Assembly (NCBI RefSeq): GCF_030272615.1
Contig: NC_081412.1
Location: forward strand, 23,838,432-23,902,431
Source of the DNA: Cryptomeria japonica
Taxonomy: Eukaryota; Streptophyta; Pinopsida; Cupressales; Cupressaceae
Direction: 5' to 3'
Length of the DNA: 64,000 nucleotides
Shown: positions 11,117-21,872 of the stretch, piece by piece
Layout: each line of letters starts with the position of its first letter
Position numbering within the stretch: the first letter of the stretch is position 1
The notes under the pieces: model-generated
The model's input: the letters and a program-made list of their open reading frames with translations, nothing else
Told to the model about the DNA's origin: nothing
Database searches by the model: none
Translations under genes and position numbers: made by a program

Positions 11117-12994
11117 TGCTCTTTCAGTGGTCCATTAGCCTATTCCTGAGACCCGTAGGCTAGGTGGAATGAGTAATCAGGGTCTAGCATCGATGAAACG
11201 AGGACTTACTATTTTTAGTAAGTCAGGGAATGACCATTCTGGTGCCACTGTCCTACTGAGCCCTCCTTTCTTGGCCTCTGGACGCGATGATCATAATTTT
11301 TTGAGATTAATTCTTGACTTACTATTTTTAGTAAGTGGCTGTGTGGCACAATTCTATTTTTGGCAGTAGACAGGGTTCTGATTCTGCAGCAGTCTGTGGT
11401 CGTCCGGGCTCAGTTTCATCCAGGTGGTGATAATAACCAATACGGGAGACATTTGCGACATAATTAAATATTATTCCCTTATCCTAAGGTTAATATTTAA
11501 TTAATCTATTTATTGGCTACTGGTTTATTAAATTTGGGATTAATACCTATTTAATCCTAAGTTTGGCGAAATTCAGATATACTATGGGATGAGAAATATT
11601 TTAGAAGGATATTATTTCACTTTTGCATCGCCATTATGTGCCTAAGTGTGTAACGTGGGTCCTCCCCCCTTCTTGGGTGTGAGTTTTGACTTAGGTGAAT
11701 GGGCGCTACACTTGGGTCCACATGTAAGTGGAATGAAATTCAAATGCAAGGCGCGGAATTTGGAGGGATGTCATTTGAATTTGAAGAATGAAGTTATAAA
11801 TATGAGGCTTGGGTTCCCATTTGCATCATCTTGACAATCTGTAATGTTATGCTGCCGGATTGGCGACAGAACTTGAGGCTTCGAAGTGAGTCTCCCTAGT
11901 GCTACTCGGTTTCGTACTTGAAATACAGTACCTAGCTATGCATTGTTTCCTTCTACATTCTTAGAGTTTGCCATAGACATCTTGGTGTTGAAGTGATTTT
12001 GGAACTTGCTGGTTTCGCCTGTGGCTGAAGCACATTTTTGCTCACACCTCTCTGCTGGAGAGACTGACAGTTATAGGTATCATTCCTATCTTCCTTCCTA
12101 GCACTGGCAATAAGCTTTGTAAGTTTATAGCATGTTTGTTTGAATTTTGAATTTATTATGCTAAATCGAAATCCCTAGGCTAGGCGTGGGTTTTCTGCTT
12201 TGCGTTGGGATGCGTGCAAATTAAATAAGGGTCTTTTTGGGGTGTTGTTTTGATTGGTTGCCATTGCATATGATGTACGGTGGGTTTGGGACTGGTTTGA
12301 GCTGATTTGGATGTAAAATGAGGGAGTTATGAGTATTTTGGCATTTCTCTAGGTTGTTGGTCTGTGTTTCTAGCCTGCAGATTGGTTGTAACAGAAATTT
12401 ATATCTTTATTGTAGAAATTTGCATTACTCTCCTTCTATCATTTCTAGTATTGTAAGGTTAGGTAGTAGTACTACTAACCAGTTCTATCTTTGTAATTCT
12501 CATCCCGCTGAATAAGTGGAAGAGGCTGGCTTGCCGCCTGATATGCAACAAATTTGTAATTTTCAGTCCTCCCGCTGAATAAGTGGTTGAGTGATAAGTT
12601 CAATGCTTTGGCCCTCCCGCTAAAATATGCGGTAGAGTGATTGTTTAATATAATGTCCTCCCGCTGAAATACGCGGTAGAGTGATTGAACTTCAATTTCT
12701 TGTAATTTTCCCTTGGTCGGTTTACCGCCAAGAGTTTAGTTTCTATCCTGCTAGATAAGTAGAAGGGGCTGGCTTGCCGCCCATGCATTGTAATTTTCAG
12801 TTTGTTTATTGATGCTGACGATCCCCAGAACACCGTATGCTCTCACCCTCCCAGTCTGGGCTCTCGGTGAACAAAAGGTGGAAGGGTTCCCTTTCAGTTG
12901 TTTTGCTTATTCCTCTAACCTTAACGGGTTATTTGTTGTGGATGAATTGTTATTGGCCTGAAAAATTAAAAAAAAAAATTAGTGGGATATTACA
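11095..12994 (+). mobile_element. Complete 3' LTR of the gypsy chromovirus (1900 bp)
   Basis: It starts TGTAAT and ends ATTACA, a 6-bp terminal inverted repeat. Two copies of the palindrome ACTTACTATTTTTAGTAAGT lie near 11206 and 11321. A TATA box TATAAATA is at 11795-11802. The second half is nearly identical to 4834-6227, which identifies it as the partner of the truncated 5' LTR. The hairpin array (12500-12890) lies about 700 bp downstream of the TATA box, so it would be in the transcribed leader. Confidence 0.92.
11795..11802 (+). promoter_or_regulatory. TATA box of gypsy LTR
   Basis: TATAAATA, followed by a conserved GGCTTGGGTTCCCATTTG-type stretch. The same TATA plus downstream CTCATTT context recurs in LTRs C (13796), B (15601) and D (57509). 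Transcription would start about 30 bp downstream. Confidence 0.7.
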
Positions 12995-13031
12995 CACCTC
13001 CGACAGATGAAATTCTGACTAGGATAGTTGG
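12995..13031. other. Short spacer between two LTRs
   Basis: Thirty-seven bases separate the chromovirus 3' LTR from the start of LTR C. No target duplication can be assigned, because the left end of the chromovirus is lost. Confidence 0.5.
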
Positions 13032-14891
13032 TGGAATGTCCCCTTTTGAGTGAGGAGTAGTCAGGGGTCCATTGGCCTATCTCGAAGACCTGTAGGGTGA
13101 TCGGAATGAAGAATTAGGGTGTCCAATTTTTGTGGAGCTTTGTAAGATCTAATTGGTGCTTATCCGGTAGGGATTCTGCAACTTCATTCGTGGATTCCTT
13201 CTGGGTTTTTCGAGAGCTTCACAGTGATATAACATGCATTGAGTTTTGAGAGGAATTCTGAACTTACTCTTTTTAGTAAGTTGGTGGCAGCTATTAGGAT
13301 TTTGAGATTATTCCGAGTTTCCCGAGCTTCCTCTCATGGTTCGAAAAGAAGGATATTTGGTGTTGTTTTCAGGACCTACTATTTTTAGTAAGTGCCATTT
13401 CAGGTAGTTCTGAGCCCCGACCTAGTCTAGTTGTTGGTTTTTGGCATTTCAACCCATCAGTTCAATTTGGCACAATCAGTATTTGATTTTCAGTGATTTA
13501 TTAAATATTATTACTTTATGCTAAAGTTAATATTTAATGTTTTTTTGGACGGCTTATGGAAAAATACTTTGCACCTAAAAAATATTATATTTTCCCTAAG
13601 TCAGTGGTGTGAGAAAAGGAGGCATATTTCATGAGTTTATTATGTTTTAAGTTGTAAGTCATACACCAAGGAAAAAGTTTGAACTTTTTGCCTAGGAGTT
13701 GGATGCCAAACACATGAGGGAGTGGGAAATGAAATGCAAATGAAGAAGTTGTAATTTGGATGCCATTTTGGAGGTGAATTTGGGGTCTTAGAATCTATAA
13801 ATATGAGAGCTTGGTCTCTCATTTGTCATCTTTGAACATTTTCATAACAAAGTGTTACCAAAATTGTGCTAGACCTTTGCTTCGAAGTTGCGTGCTTCCT
13901 AGCTTGTACCAGTCTCGTGCTTGGGAGATGGCACCTAGCTGTGAGAGAGCCTATTTCTCATTCAGGGGAGTAGATTGAGCTTCAAAGTGATGGAGTTTGC
14001 TATTATATTTTAAATTTTCAGATTGTTGTTGTTTTTTTTGGTGTGTGTTGGGCGTATAGTGGCTGAAGCAATATTTTGATCATACCTCCTTGCCTGTTGA
14101 GCGTTTCAATATAGGTATTGGCTCTGATTTTATCTATCCTATAGGCGATGATGTCCTCCAAAAGGGAGATGATAGTTCGCTGATTTGAATTTTCTGCTGC
14201 TGGTCGAACTTTTCTACTGGGTCGCCCCTTCCCTAGCTGCCTTGGGATGCGTGCATTTGGTATTGGACTTCAAAGTTGTAGGTTTGAGGTTTTGAAATGG
14301 TCACTTATGCCATATTAGTCATTTGCTTTTGATTTGGTGTGATTTCGAGTAGATTTGAGTTAGTTATGAGCGTTGTGGTGTTTTCGGTAGTCGCTGGTCT
14401 GCATGTTATTGACTTTCAAAATAAAGAACAACAGTAGTTGTTTTATGTTTGAGTTGGTTTTAGAGGTAGCTATCATTTGTGATCAACATTGTTCTTCTAT
14501 TCTAATCATTTATCTCTATATTGTAAGGTTGAATAGTAGTACTATCAACCATTTCTTAATTGTAAAAGCAAACCCCGCTGAAAAGTGAAAGAGGGTGGCT
14601 TGCCGCCTACATTTGATATTTGTAATTCTGTCCTCCCGCTTCATAGCTTCATAAGCGGTTGAGTGATATTTGTTTGTAATGGTCCTCCCGTTACATAAGC
14701 GGTCGAGTGATATTTTGTTGTAATGGTCCTCCCGTTGCATAAGCGGTTGAGTTGAGTTTGTGCTAAGTGTTTATCCTCCTACTGAGATATGCGGTAGAGT
14801 GATTCGTGTTGGTTATGTTGTTATTTTTCCTTGGATTGTTTACCTCCAAGCTTTCTAGTTTTCTATTCCGTTGGAAAGTGGAAGGGTTTGT
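13032..14891 (+). mobile_element. LTR C, first part (interrupted by LTR B)
   Basis: It begins TGGAATGTCCCC, a slightly altered TGTAATGTCCCC start. The palindrome occurs near 13264 and 13377 in slightly altered form, followed by TATAAATA at 13796-13803 and hairpin units at 14570-14870. It is interrupted at 14891 by LTR B and resumes at 27463. The family is the same as the other gypsy LTRs but diverged. Confidence 0.75.
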
Positions 14892-16624
14892 TGTAATGTC
14901 CCCTTCCTTGTGATGTTGCATTCAGTGGTCCATTGGCCTATTCTGGAGACCCGTAGGCTATGTGGAAAGGTGAGTTAAGGGTTCCCATGTTCCTTGGAGT
15001 TCCAGCCAAACTTGTCAAGGGTGGAATGTGAACTTACTATTTTTAGTAAGTTAGGGTTTGGCCGTCGGGATAGTGTAGAGTTGCTAAGCTCGCCAAGCTC
15101 TTTCTCTGGTTGCGAAGATAACGATTTTCAGAGCATTATTTCTTGACTTACTATTTTTAGTAAGTGGCAATCTGGGGCATTCTATTTTTGGCAGTCGCGG
15201 ATTTGGTCATGTTCCAGCACAATTCAGTGATCCTCATTGCTTAGCCTCATTCGGATTCTGTTGATAATCAATACTGGAGTTATAAGCGATTTAATTAAAT
15301 ATTATTCCTTATTCTAAGGTTATTATTTAATTATTTTATTACTGATTGATGTTATGGGGATTGTGCAGAAATTGATATTTTTCCTAAGTCTTGCCTAGGC
15401 GAATTATTTAATGGATACAAGGAGACTTTATTTTCAATATACTTCAAAGTTATATCATGCCAAAATCGCGGTCTTCTTCCTAGGCACGATTTTTGGACTT
15501 GGGAAGTGGGCGCCATTTTGGGTCCACCACATGAAATGAAACGCAGTTTGAATGAGAGGAATTTGGAGGCAATTTCATTTGAATTCCAGACTCGAAAAGC
15601 TATATAAATAGGTGTTTGGCTCCTCATTTGATCATCCAGAGAAAATACATCGTTATGCTGTTGGAATGACTCCAGACTTCTTCAAGGGTGAATACCTCCT
15701 AGATCCTTCCTTCTGGTTTCGAGTGTGAGACATCACTCCTAGCCGTGGTTCGAAATTGTGATCTATTTGGTGATTTTTGGGTGTGTTGGTGAAGAGTTGT
15801 GTGCTGCTGGTGTGTTGGCTGGAAGTGTATTTTGCTCGTAGCTATCTGCGTGTTGAGTACATCATTCTGGGTGAGGGCTTGTTGGAAGCGTATTAGAGAG
15901 ACAATAATTCTCCTACATTGGTGTGGTATTTGGAGAACTCTCCAATTTGCAGTTGCAAATCGAACTATTCAGCCAAAATGCCATTTCTAGAAGCCTTGGG
16001 TTGCGTGCATCGCAGTTGTTGCTCTCCAGTTGCAGTTTCAAGGTATCGAATTGATTGTTTATGTTATACGCTTCATTTGCATTTGGTTTGGCATGATTCC
16101 GTTCAGTTTTGAGAGAGTTACAAGCATTTTAGTGGTTTTTGGGATGGCTGGTTTTGCGTTTCATTGTATGTAATTTCAGAACAGCAAGTAGTGTTTATGG
16201 TGAGAATGTGTTATTGAATTCTTGAGATATGTACTTTATTCTATCTTCTTTCACATCTCTATCTTTGTAAGAATTGCTTCGGTAGAACTGACCAATTCAT
16301 TCTATGATGCATTTCTCGCTGAACAAGTGGAAGAGGATGGCTTAGCCGCCTTTATGTTTTGTAATTCAGCTTTGTCCTCCCACTGAGCAAGTGGTTGAGT
16401 GATATTGTCCTCCCGCTGAAATATGCGGTTGAGTGATAGTTTTATGTAAAAGTCCTCCCGCTGCATAAGCAATAGAGTGATTTGGTTCTGTTATGCTCTT
16501 GTTTCCTTGGTTGGTTTACCGTCAAGTTCTTGTTCTTCATCTCGCTGAAAAGTGGAAGGGGCTGGCTTGCCGCCCAATATCGTATTTACATTGTAATTTC
16601 CAGCGGAGTAGTGAGCTAACGAAT
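14892..16624 (+). mobile_element. Solo LTR B, first part (interrupted by copia)
   Basis: It starts TGTAATGTCCCC. Palindromes lie near 15032 and 15147, TATATAAATA is at 15601-15610, and the hairpin array covers 16310-16600. At 16624 the copia element begins in the middle of the conserved GCTAACG..CACCGTATG block, which resumes at 27296. With 27296-27462 the LTR totals about 1.9 kb. Its flanks are GTTTG (14886-14890) and GTCTG (27463-27467), a near-match target duplication. It is followed by more LTR C, not by a primer site, so it is a solo LTR. Confidence 0.82.
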
Positions 16625-17408
16625 TGTGAAAATTCTATCGCAGTTATTGATTATTAATCTCCTATCTCATAAAGATTATTTAACTGCGAAATACTGAAAA
16701 ATAACACAGCTGCAACTTCACAAATAAAAACACGCGGAAAGAAATATGCAAGACAGTGACACAATATTTTTCGGACAATTGTCCCTAGAAAAACCGTGAA
16801 GGGAAAACCAGTACTGTAGATGAGGAATATATATTAATTACAGCAAATCAAGAGATACAAATACTGCTTGCCTCTTACTGGCAAAGCTTTGACGACCTCC
16901 CAATTTCTCCTGCTGAGATTCCACCCCGCTACTATCCCAATGCTATCACTGCGCCCTTGCTAACACTGCACGTTTCTCCACAAACTTCATATCCTCCAAA
17001 TGACCCTTGACCCCTTTTTATACTACTCTCGTTGGAAAACCAACAACCGAGATTAATTCTCAATCAATAGCTGAGATTAATAACAACTAAACAACCTGTT
17101 GACGTGTATTTTCTACACAATCATACACAGAATAAAATACCGACAGGCATCTTATCCTCTCTTGAGAAAATAGTCTCTAACTGCTGAAGATCTGCAAAAA
17201 GGATCAGTTAGATGGACTCCAAGGTTCTTTTAGTGGGATCTCCACGTGTGGATAAGCTCCAGTGGTATGATGTGATTTGCTGGAATCACAAGGGGACTTA
17301 CATTGAACTTCCGATCTGCTTTGCTGGACACAGGCTCTGACTAACTTAGATTAAAAAAAATGGAAAAAGGATAAGGGCGAAGAGAGGATCTAATCCTAAT
17401 ACTAAGAA
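16625..17408 (-). mobile_element. Copia 3' LTR, distal part
   Basis: On the plus strand it starts TGTGAAAATTC and matches 26028-26790. It is interrupted at 17408 by the 4.3-kb insertion and continues at 21712-21865. It lacks the 344-bp internal duplication found in the partner LTR. Confidence 0.85.
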
Positions 17409-19340
17409 TGTAGGAGCAATGATTTGATTTTTGATGAAACTCTAACTAGGTCTTGTTTTGACATCAATGGAACATCTACACAAGGCTAGTGCGATCTTCT
17501 AAGGAAGCTTTATGATGTTCAAATCATCACCGCAGGCATAGATACCATCCAAGTTGATGCATATCAATGAAGAAGCGACAAATTGAAATTGAGCTTGAGC
17601 TGAACGATTCCAGTCGACTACACAAGGCAAGTTTGCAATCAACAAACTGCTAGTAGTATGGATGTACGAATTCCACCATCAATCAATCACATTCCCTCCA
17701 TTCATTTAATCATCTACCATCTAAGATTGAAGACTCAACAAGAAACCATGCAAATTGCAAGAAAAACGACATATTTCACCATTACTTCAATGAAAATGGA
17801 GTTTGTTTACAATCAATGGCAACAATTTCTTGCCTTGTCCTCCTATTCTACTCTCTAACTACTTTCAACTATTTACAACTCTCTCTAATTCTATCTAAAA
17901 TTCCCCTTTACAAAATGAAATGCCTGGGCTTATATAGTGCCCACAATACAATTTGATGGCTTAGATCAATTCAAGATCAATGGCCAAGATTTTACAATGA
18001 AAACCCTAATTAGGGTTTGTTACAACCATTACATAACATTTAATGCTTGACCAATGAAATAATTGTATTGCTTGGACACATGTCCCTTTTAGAAAAATTG
18101 ACCAATGGATAGCCAGGGTAGGTACATCGGAGTTTGTGCCACCTTCCATGAGTTAAGTACATTGAATCTGGACATGCTGAGGTGGACTTCACTGACTGGA
18201 GGAGTGATGACTGGGATGCCACCTCATCTGACACTTGAAGCTTGCTAGATATTCAATTTGATGTAGTTGAGAGGCTATCTTTAATTAACTCTTGTTCTAA
18301 CTCCTTTTGTCCTTGATGTGCAGGATGATGTACCTCGCCTTGGAACGCTGGATTGGAAGAGGTCGCCCTTGTCTTGGCTTGATCGTCCTGGCGAAGACCG
18401 TCCTTGATCCGGCTTGATTTTTCTTGAAGAGATCTTCATTCGATGCCTACACAACATTTCAAAATTAGTAACATGATTTTGCAATACATAACATAAATTA
18501 GAGAGCAAATTTTAGGAAACTTAATGATAAGTCCTTTATTAATCATTTCCTAAAAACGATTGAGCTAAGGCAAAACAAAATTTCAAAATTAAGGCAATGA
18601 CAATCAAAATTCGAAATTAAAACAAGAGATCTTGCCATACCTTACTTGAGAGCTTAACTCTAAAATGCAAAATGAATAAAATCGCCTAGGCGAAATTGAG
18701 GTATAAATAGTCTTCAATGTTATCTCCTCAAAAGATCAATTTCGCCACCTTTGGATTTCAACGTGATCTTCAAGTCTTGCCTCTTTGACAATTCGCTCAA
18801 ATGGATCTTCAAGTTCGCCTTAACAAATCCTCCTAGTCTCGCACCTTTGACGTGGTCTTCAATCCTTGACAAATTCGCTCCAACGAAGTCTCCAAGATAT
18901 CGCACCACCTTTATTAGTAAACTCCAAATCGCACTTCTCCCTTGTCTTCCTTAATTCGCATGTAGAAGGATAAAATGATGATGTGAAAATGAAATCTTCC
19001 ACTCCCCATATATAGCGCTTGGATTGCATTTATCCCTTAGGCCGACTTGAGGATATAAAACAATTTTTAAATGATTTTTAAATGATTTAGCAAGGCCGAC
19101 CTCCCTTTGTAGCGCTTCAAATTCGATTTTTATTAATTAATTAATTAATTATTAATGCCTTACGTTTTTAATTTGCAAATTTCGATTTTTAATAAAGGCA
19201 AAATAATTAATAAAAGATCAACGCCACATTAAATGCCAAATTAAATAGGATTTTCAATTTTTTATCGAACTTAGCATTTAAGGAAAATTTGAATTGCTTA
19301 TTTGGCGCCAAAGCTATGAAAATGAGAGGGACGTACCTCA

Positions 19341-21270
19341 TCGCCTTGGTCCCTTGGAGAGGGACAGGAGCGATCCATGATTTTGTCTTGATTTTTGCAT
19401 TTTTCACGTTCAACTCCTTCATCTCCACGTTCAACATTAATCATCATGATGAGCTCTTCGAATTTGATTGGCTTGCATGCGTTCATGAGTGTCTTTGGAT
19501 GTTCATCGCCCTGGTCCTTGTCCAAAGGACAAGAGCGATCTTCAAATTTCCACGTTCAATATGCATCCTTTTATCTTCGATCTTCATTGTGATGTCCTCC
19601 AAACGTCGTCCCTTGCCTCGCTTAACCTCACCTTGCTTTGATCTTGAAGGAATATGAGTGCTCTTGATAGGATCGCCCTAGTCCTTGTCCAAAGGACAGG
19701 AGCGATGTGAGCTTTTTACCTTGATTAGCAATGTTTGGATGTTCAAAACTCTTGTATGTTATCTTCAAACGATGCCTTAGACCTTGCATTACCTTATGAA
19801 ATCTTGTTCTTACGTAAATCTTGCACAAAATGACCAATGCATCTAACATCGCCCTGGTCCCTTGGAGAGGGACAGGAGCGAACTAGACATTTAGGACCTT
19901 TGTGGACGTCCAAAAAATCTTCATTTTGTATTCAATGCGTCCATCTCATGGTCTTCCTTGCTTTTGAACGTACACTTGTCTTGACATTTGCCTGGATTCT
20001 GTCTAATGAAGGAAATCGCTCTGGTCCCTGGGAGAGGGACGAGAGCTACAAGGTACCTCGCCCTGGTCCCTTGGAGAGGGACAAGAGCGATTTTGCTCTT
20101 GTGGGCCTCATTTTACTTCATCACCTTCGAAAATTATATTCAACGGATTCGCAATGCCTCCTTTCAGTCATTCATGCCTTGAGATCGGTTGAAATTTGGC
20201 GAGAAAATCATCTACAACAAAAATCGCTCTGGTCCCTTCCTGAGGAACAGGAGCGAACTTAAGCATTTTGGTCCTTTGTTGACGTTTGATAATCTTCAAT
20301 TTGTCTTCAACGGGTTCGATTGACCTCCTTTCTTGCCTTCGAACATAAAATTTGTTTGATCTTTGCCCAGATCGTACCTTATGAAGAATTTCGCTCTGGT
20401 CCTTCAGTGAGGGACAGGAGCGAATTTGACCCTCTAGGCAAAAACTTCATCATTTCATTGTTTTTGATCAAGTCTGGATGCTCTATCATGCTCATTTCGT
20501 CCTTCACCATGCCTTTAATGTCTCGATTCGTCCAAACAAGGTCAGGAATGGCTCAACTAAGCATTTTCGCTCTGGACCCTTGGTGAGGGACACGAGCGAT
20601 TCGCCTTGGTCCCTTGGAGAGGGACAGGAGCGCATTTCGCTCTGGACCCTTGGAGAAGGACACGAGCGAAATTTGACTTTTCGCACTCTCGATCAGGACA
20701 ATTTTAATGGAATATAACATTTAAGTATAAGTGACATTTCCTTCTATGTTTCTTCTTTCTTATACTTTAAGTTATATTCCATATATACTTTCAGGATGTT
20801 TGAGAGTGGTTTCAGACCTCCAGGAGTTATATTGCAAAATCTAGTTTTTGGAGGTTTTTTCAGTTTCCAGACTTAGTCAAATTTCAGGGTCAGGACATTC
20901 CAGACTTAGCCAAATTTCAGGATCAGGACCTCACTCAAGCCGGACTTGCTATCCTATGTGATCCCCTGGGCGACGCTTCAAGTTATATTCATTTGATAAA
21001 ATGCACCTCTTTGGACCTTTTCACATCGTCAAGACGTTAAAATCTTGCAAGGACAAAGCAAAATTGGATTTGTAGCTCCGGTCCTTCACTGAGGGACAGG
21101 AGCGATTTTGCTCCTGGAGGCATTTCTGTGCTCATGAAAATCTTCAATTTATATTCAATGGAAAGATCTCGCCTTTCTCCATCACTTCCAATTCGTAATT
21201 CATCTTGACTCTGCAGGAATAGTAAGATATTTGAAAACGAGCTCCCGTCCTTCACTGAGGGACAGGAGCG
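19341..21270. repeat. ~167-bp tandem satellite with conserved hairpin
   Basis: Thirteen copies of a ~31-nt imperfect palindrome begin at 19341, 19506, 19673, 19849, 20016, 20058, 20224, 20391, 20567, 20601, 20637, 21075 and 21241. Each has an outer stem CGCTC/GAGCG and an inner stem GTCCCT/AGGGAC. Two copies carry GTCCTT/AAGGAC instead, a paired change. Most starts are 165-176 bp apart. The sequence between them is itself alignable (for example 19882-20015 with 20257-20390), so this is a degenerate tandem repeat with an unusually conserved hairpin. Confidence 0.85.
20708..20781. repeat. Long inverted repeat within G
   Basis: The arms 20708-20731 and 20759-20781 are near-perfect inverted copies (TGGAATATAAC outer part, AAGTATAAG inner part) around a ~27-nt loop. 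A homologous palindrome stands at 32968-33033. Confidence 0.85.
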
Positions 21271-21711
21271 ATTTTGCTCCTACAGGCCAAAATATCATGA
21301 TTTTACACATTTTATCACTTCACAAGGCGAAAACAAATCATTAGAGACGTCTAGGATCAAAATTCAAAAAAGTCAAAATTTGGTCAAAATATTCAATCAG
21401 ACAAAAATTCATATTGACGGTCAGCACTTAGACAAGTTTAAGCTCTGCATGAACATTCCAATTGAAAATTAGACCATTTTGGCGAAATCATTTCATTCAA
21501 AATTTGCATTCTAGAAAAGGAAATTCAAAAAGCTCCCAAAAGCGACTGGATTTTGGTCCGAAAAGACGGTAATTAGAACCCTAAGGCTTGACCCTAAATC
21601 CAGACAACTAACAAACTAACCAAACCCTAAAAAAAGCAAAGCGAAAACGAACAAAACGAGCAAAAAACATGGGTCCCCATTTGCAATGGGGCGATGTGTG
21701 AAAACGTCACA

Positions 21712-21865
21712 ACACAACCCTAACAAAATTGGTTGCTAGAAGTTTCTAAAAGAGATCAAATAATTAACAAATAATTGTCCCTATCTAACAAAATTTGTTT
21801 AGCAAACAATTATTTACTAATTATTACATATGGAGAACCAGCTGTCCTAGCTAACCAAACTAACA
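21712..21865 (-). mobile_element. Copia 3' LTR, proximal part
   Basis: It is nearly identical to 27143-27295 of the partner LTR and ends CTAACA on the plus strand (minus-strand start TGTTAG). The adjoining CTCCCTCTT (21866-21874) is the polypurine tract read on the minus strand. Confidence 0.88.
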
Positions 21866-21872
21866 CTCCCTC

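Larger units (their letters stand above)
17409..21711 (-). mobile_element. 4.3-kb LTR-like insertion (G) in the copia LTR
   Basis: It is bounded on the minus strand by TGTGACGTTTTCACAC and CTCCTACA, i.e. TG..CA ends, and splits the copia LTR. No protein domain is recognisable in any frame. It holds a ~167-bp hairpin satellite (19341-21270) and a large inverted repeat (20708-20781). Flanking bases AAGAA and ACACA do not form a target duplication, so the exact ends are uncertain. A solo LTR of a very long-LTR element or a non-autonomous element are both possible. A related block occurs in opposite orientation at 32860-33040. Confidence 0.6.

Noticed and set aside
17409-21711. Claim that insertion G is a proven solo LTR
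   Set aside because: TG..CA ends are present, but the flanking 5-mers (AAGAA, ACACA) do not match, so it is reported only as LTR-like.
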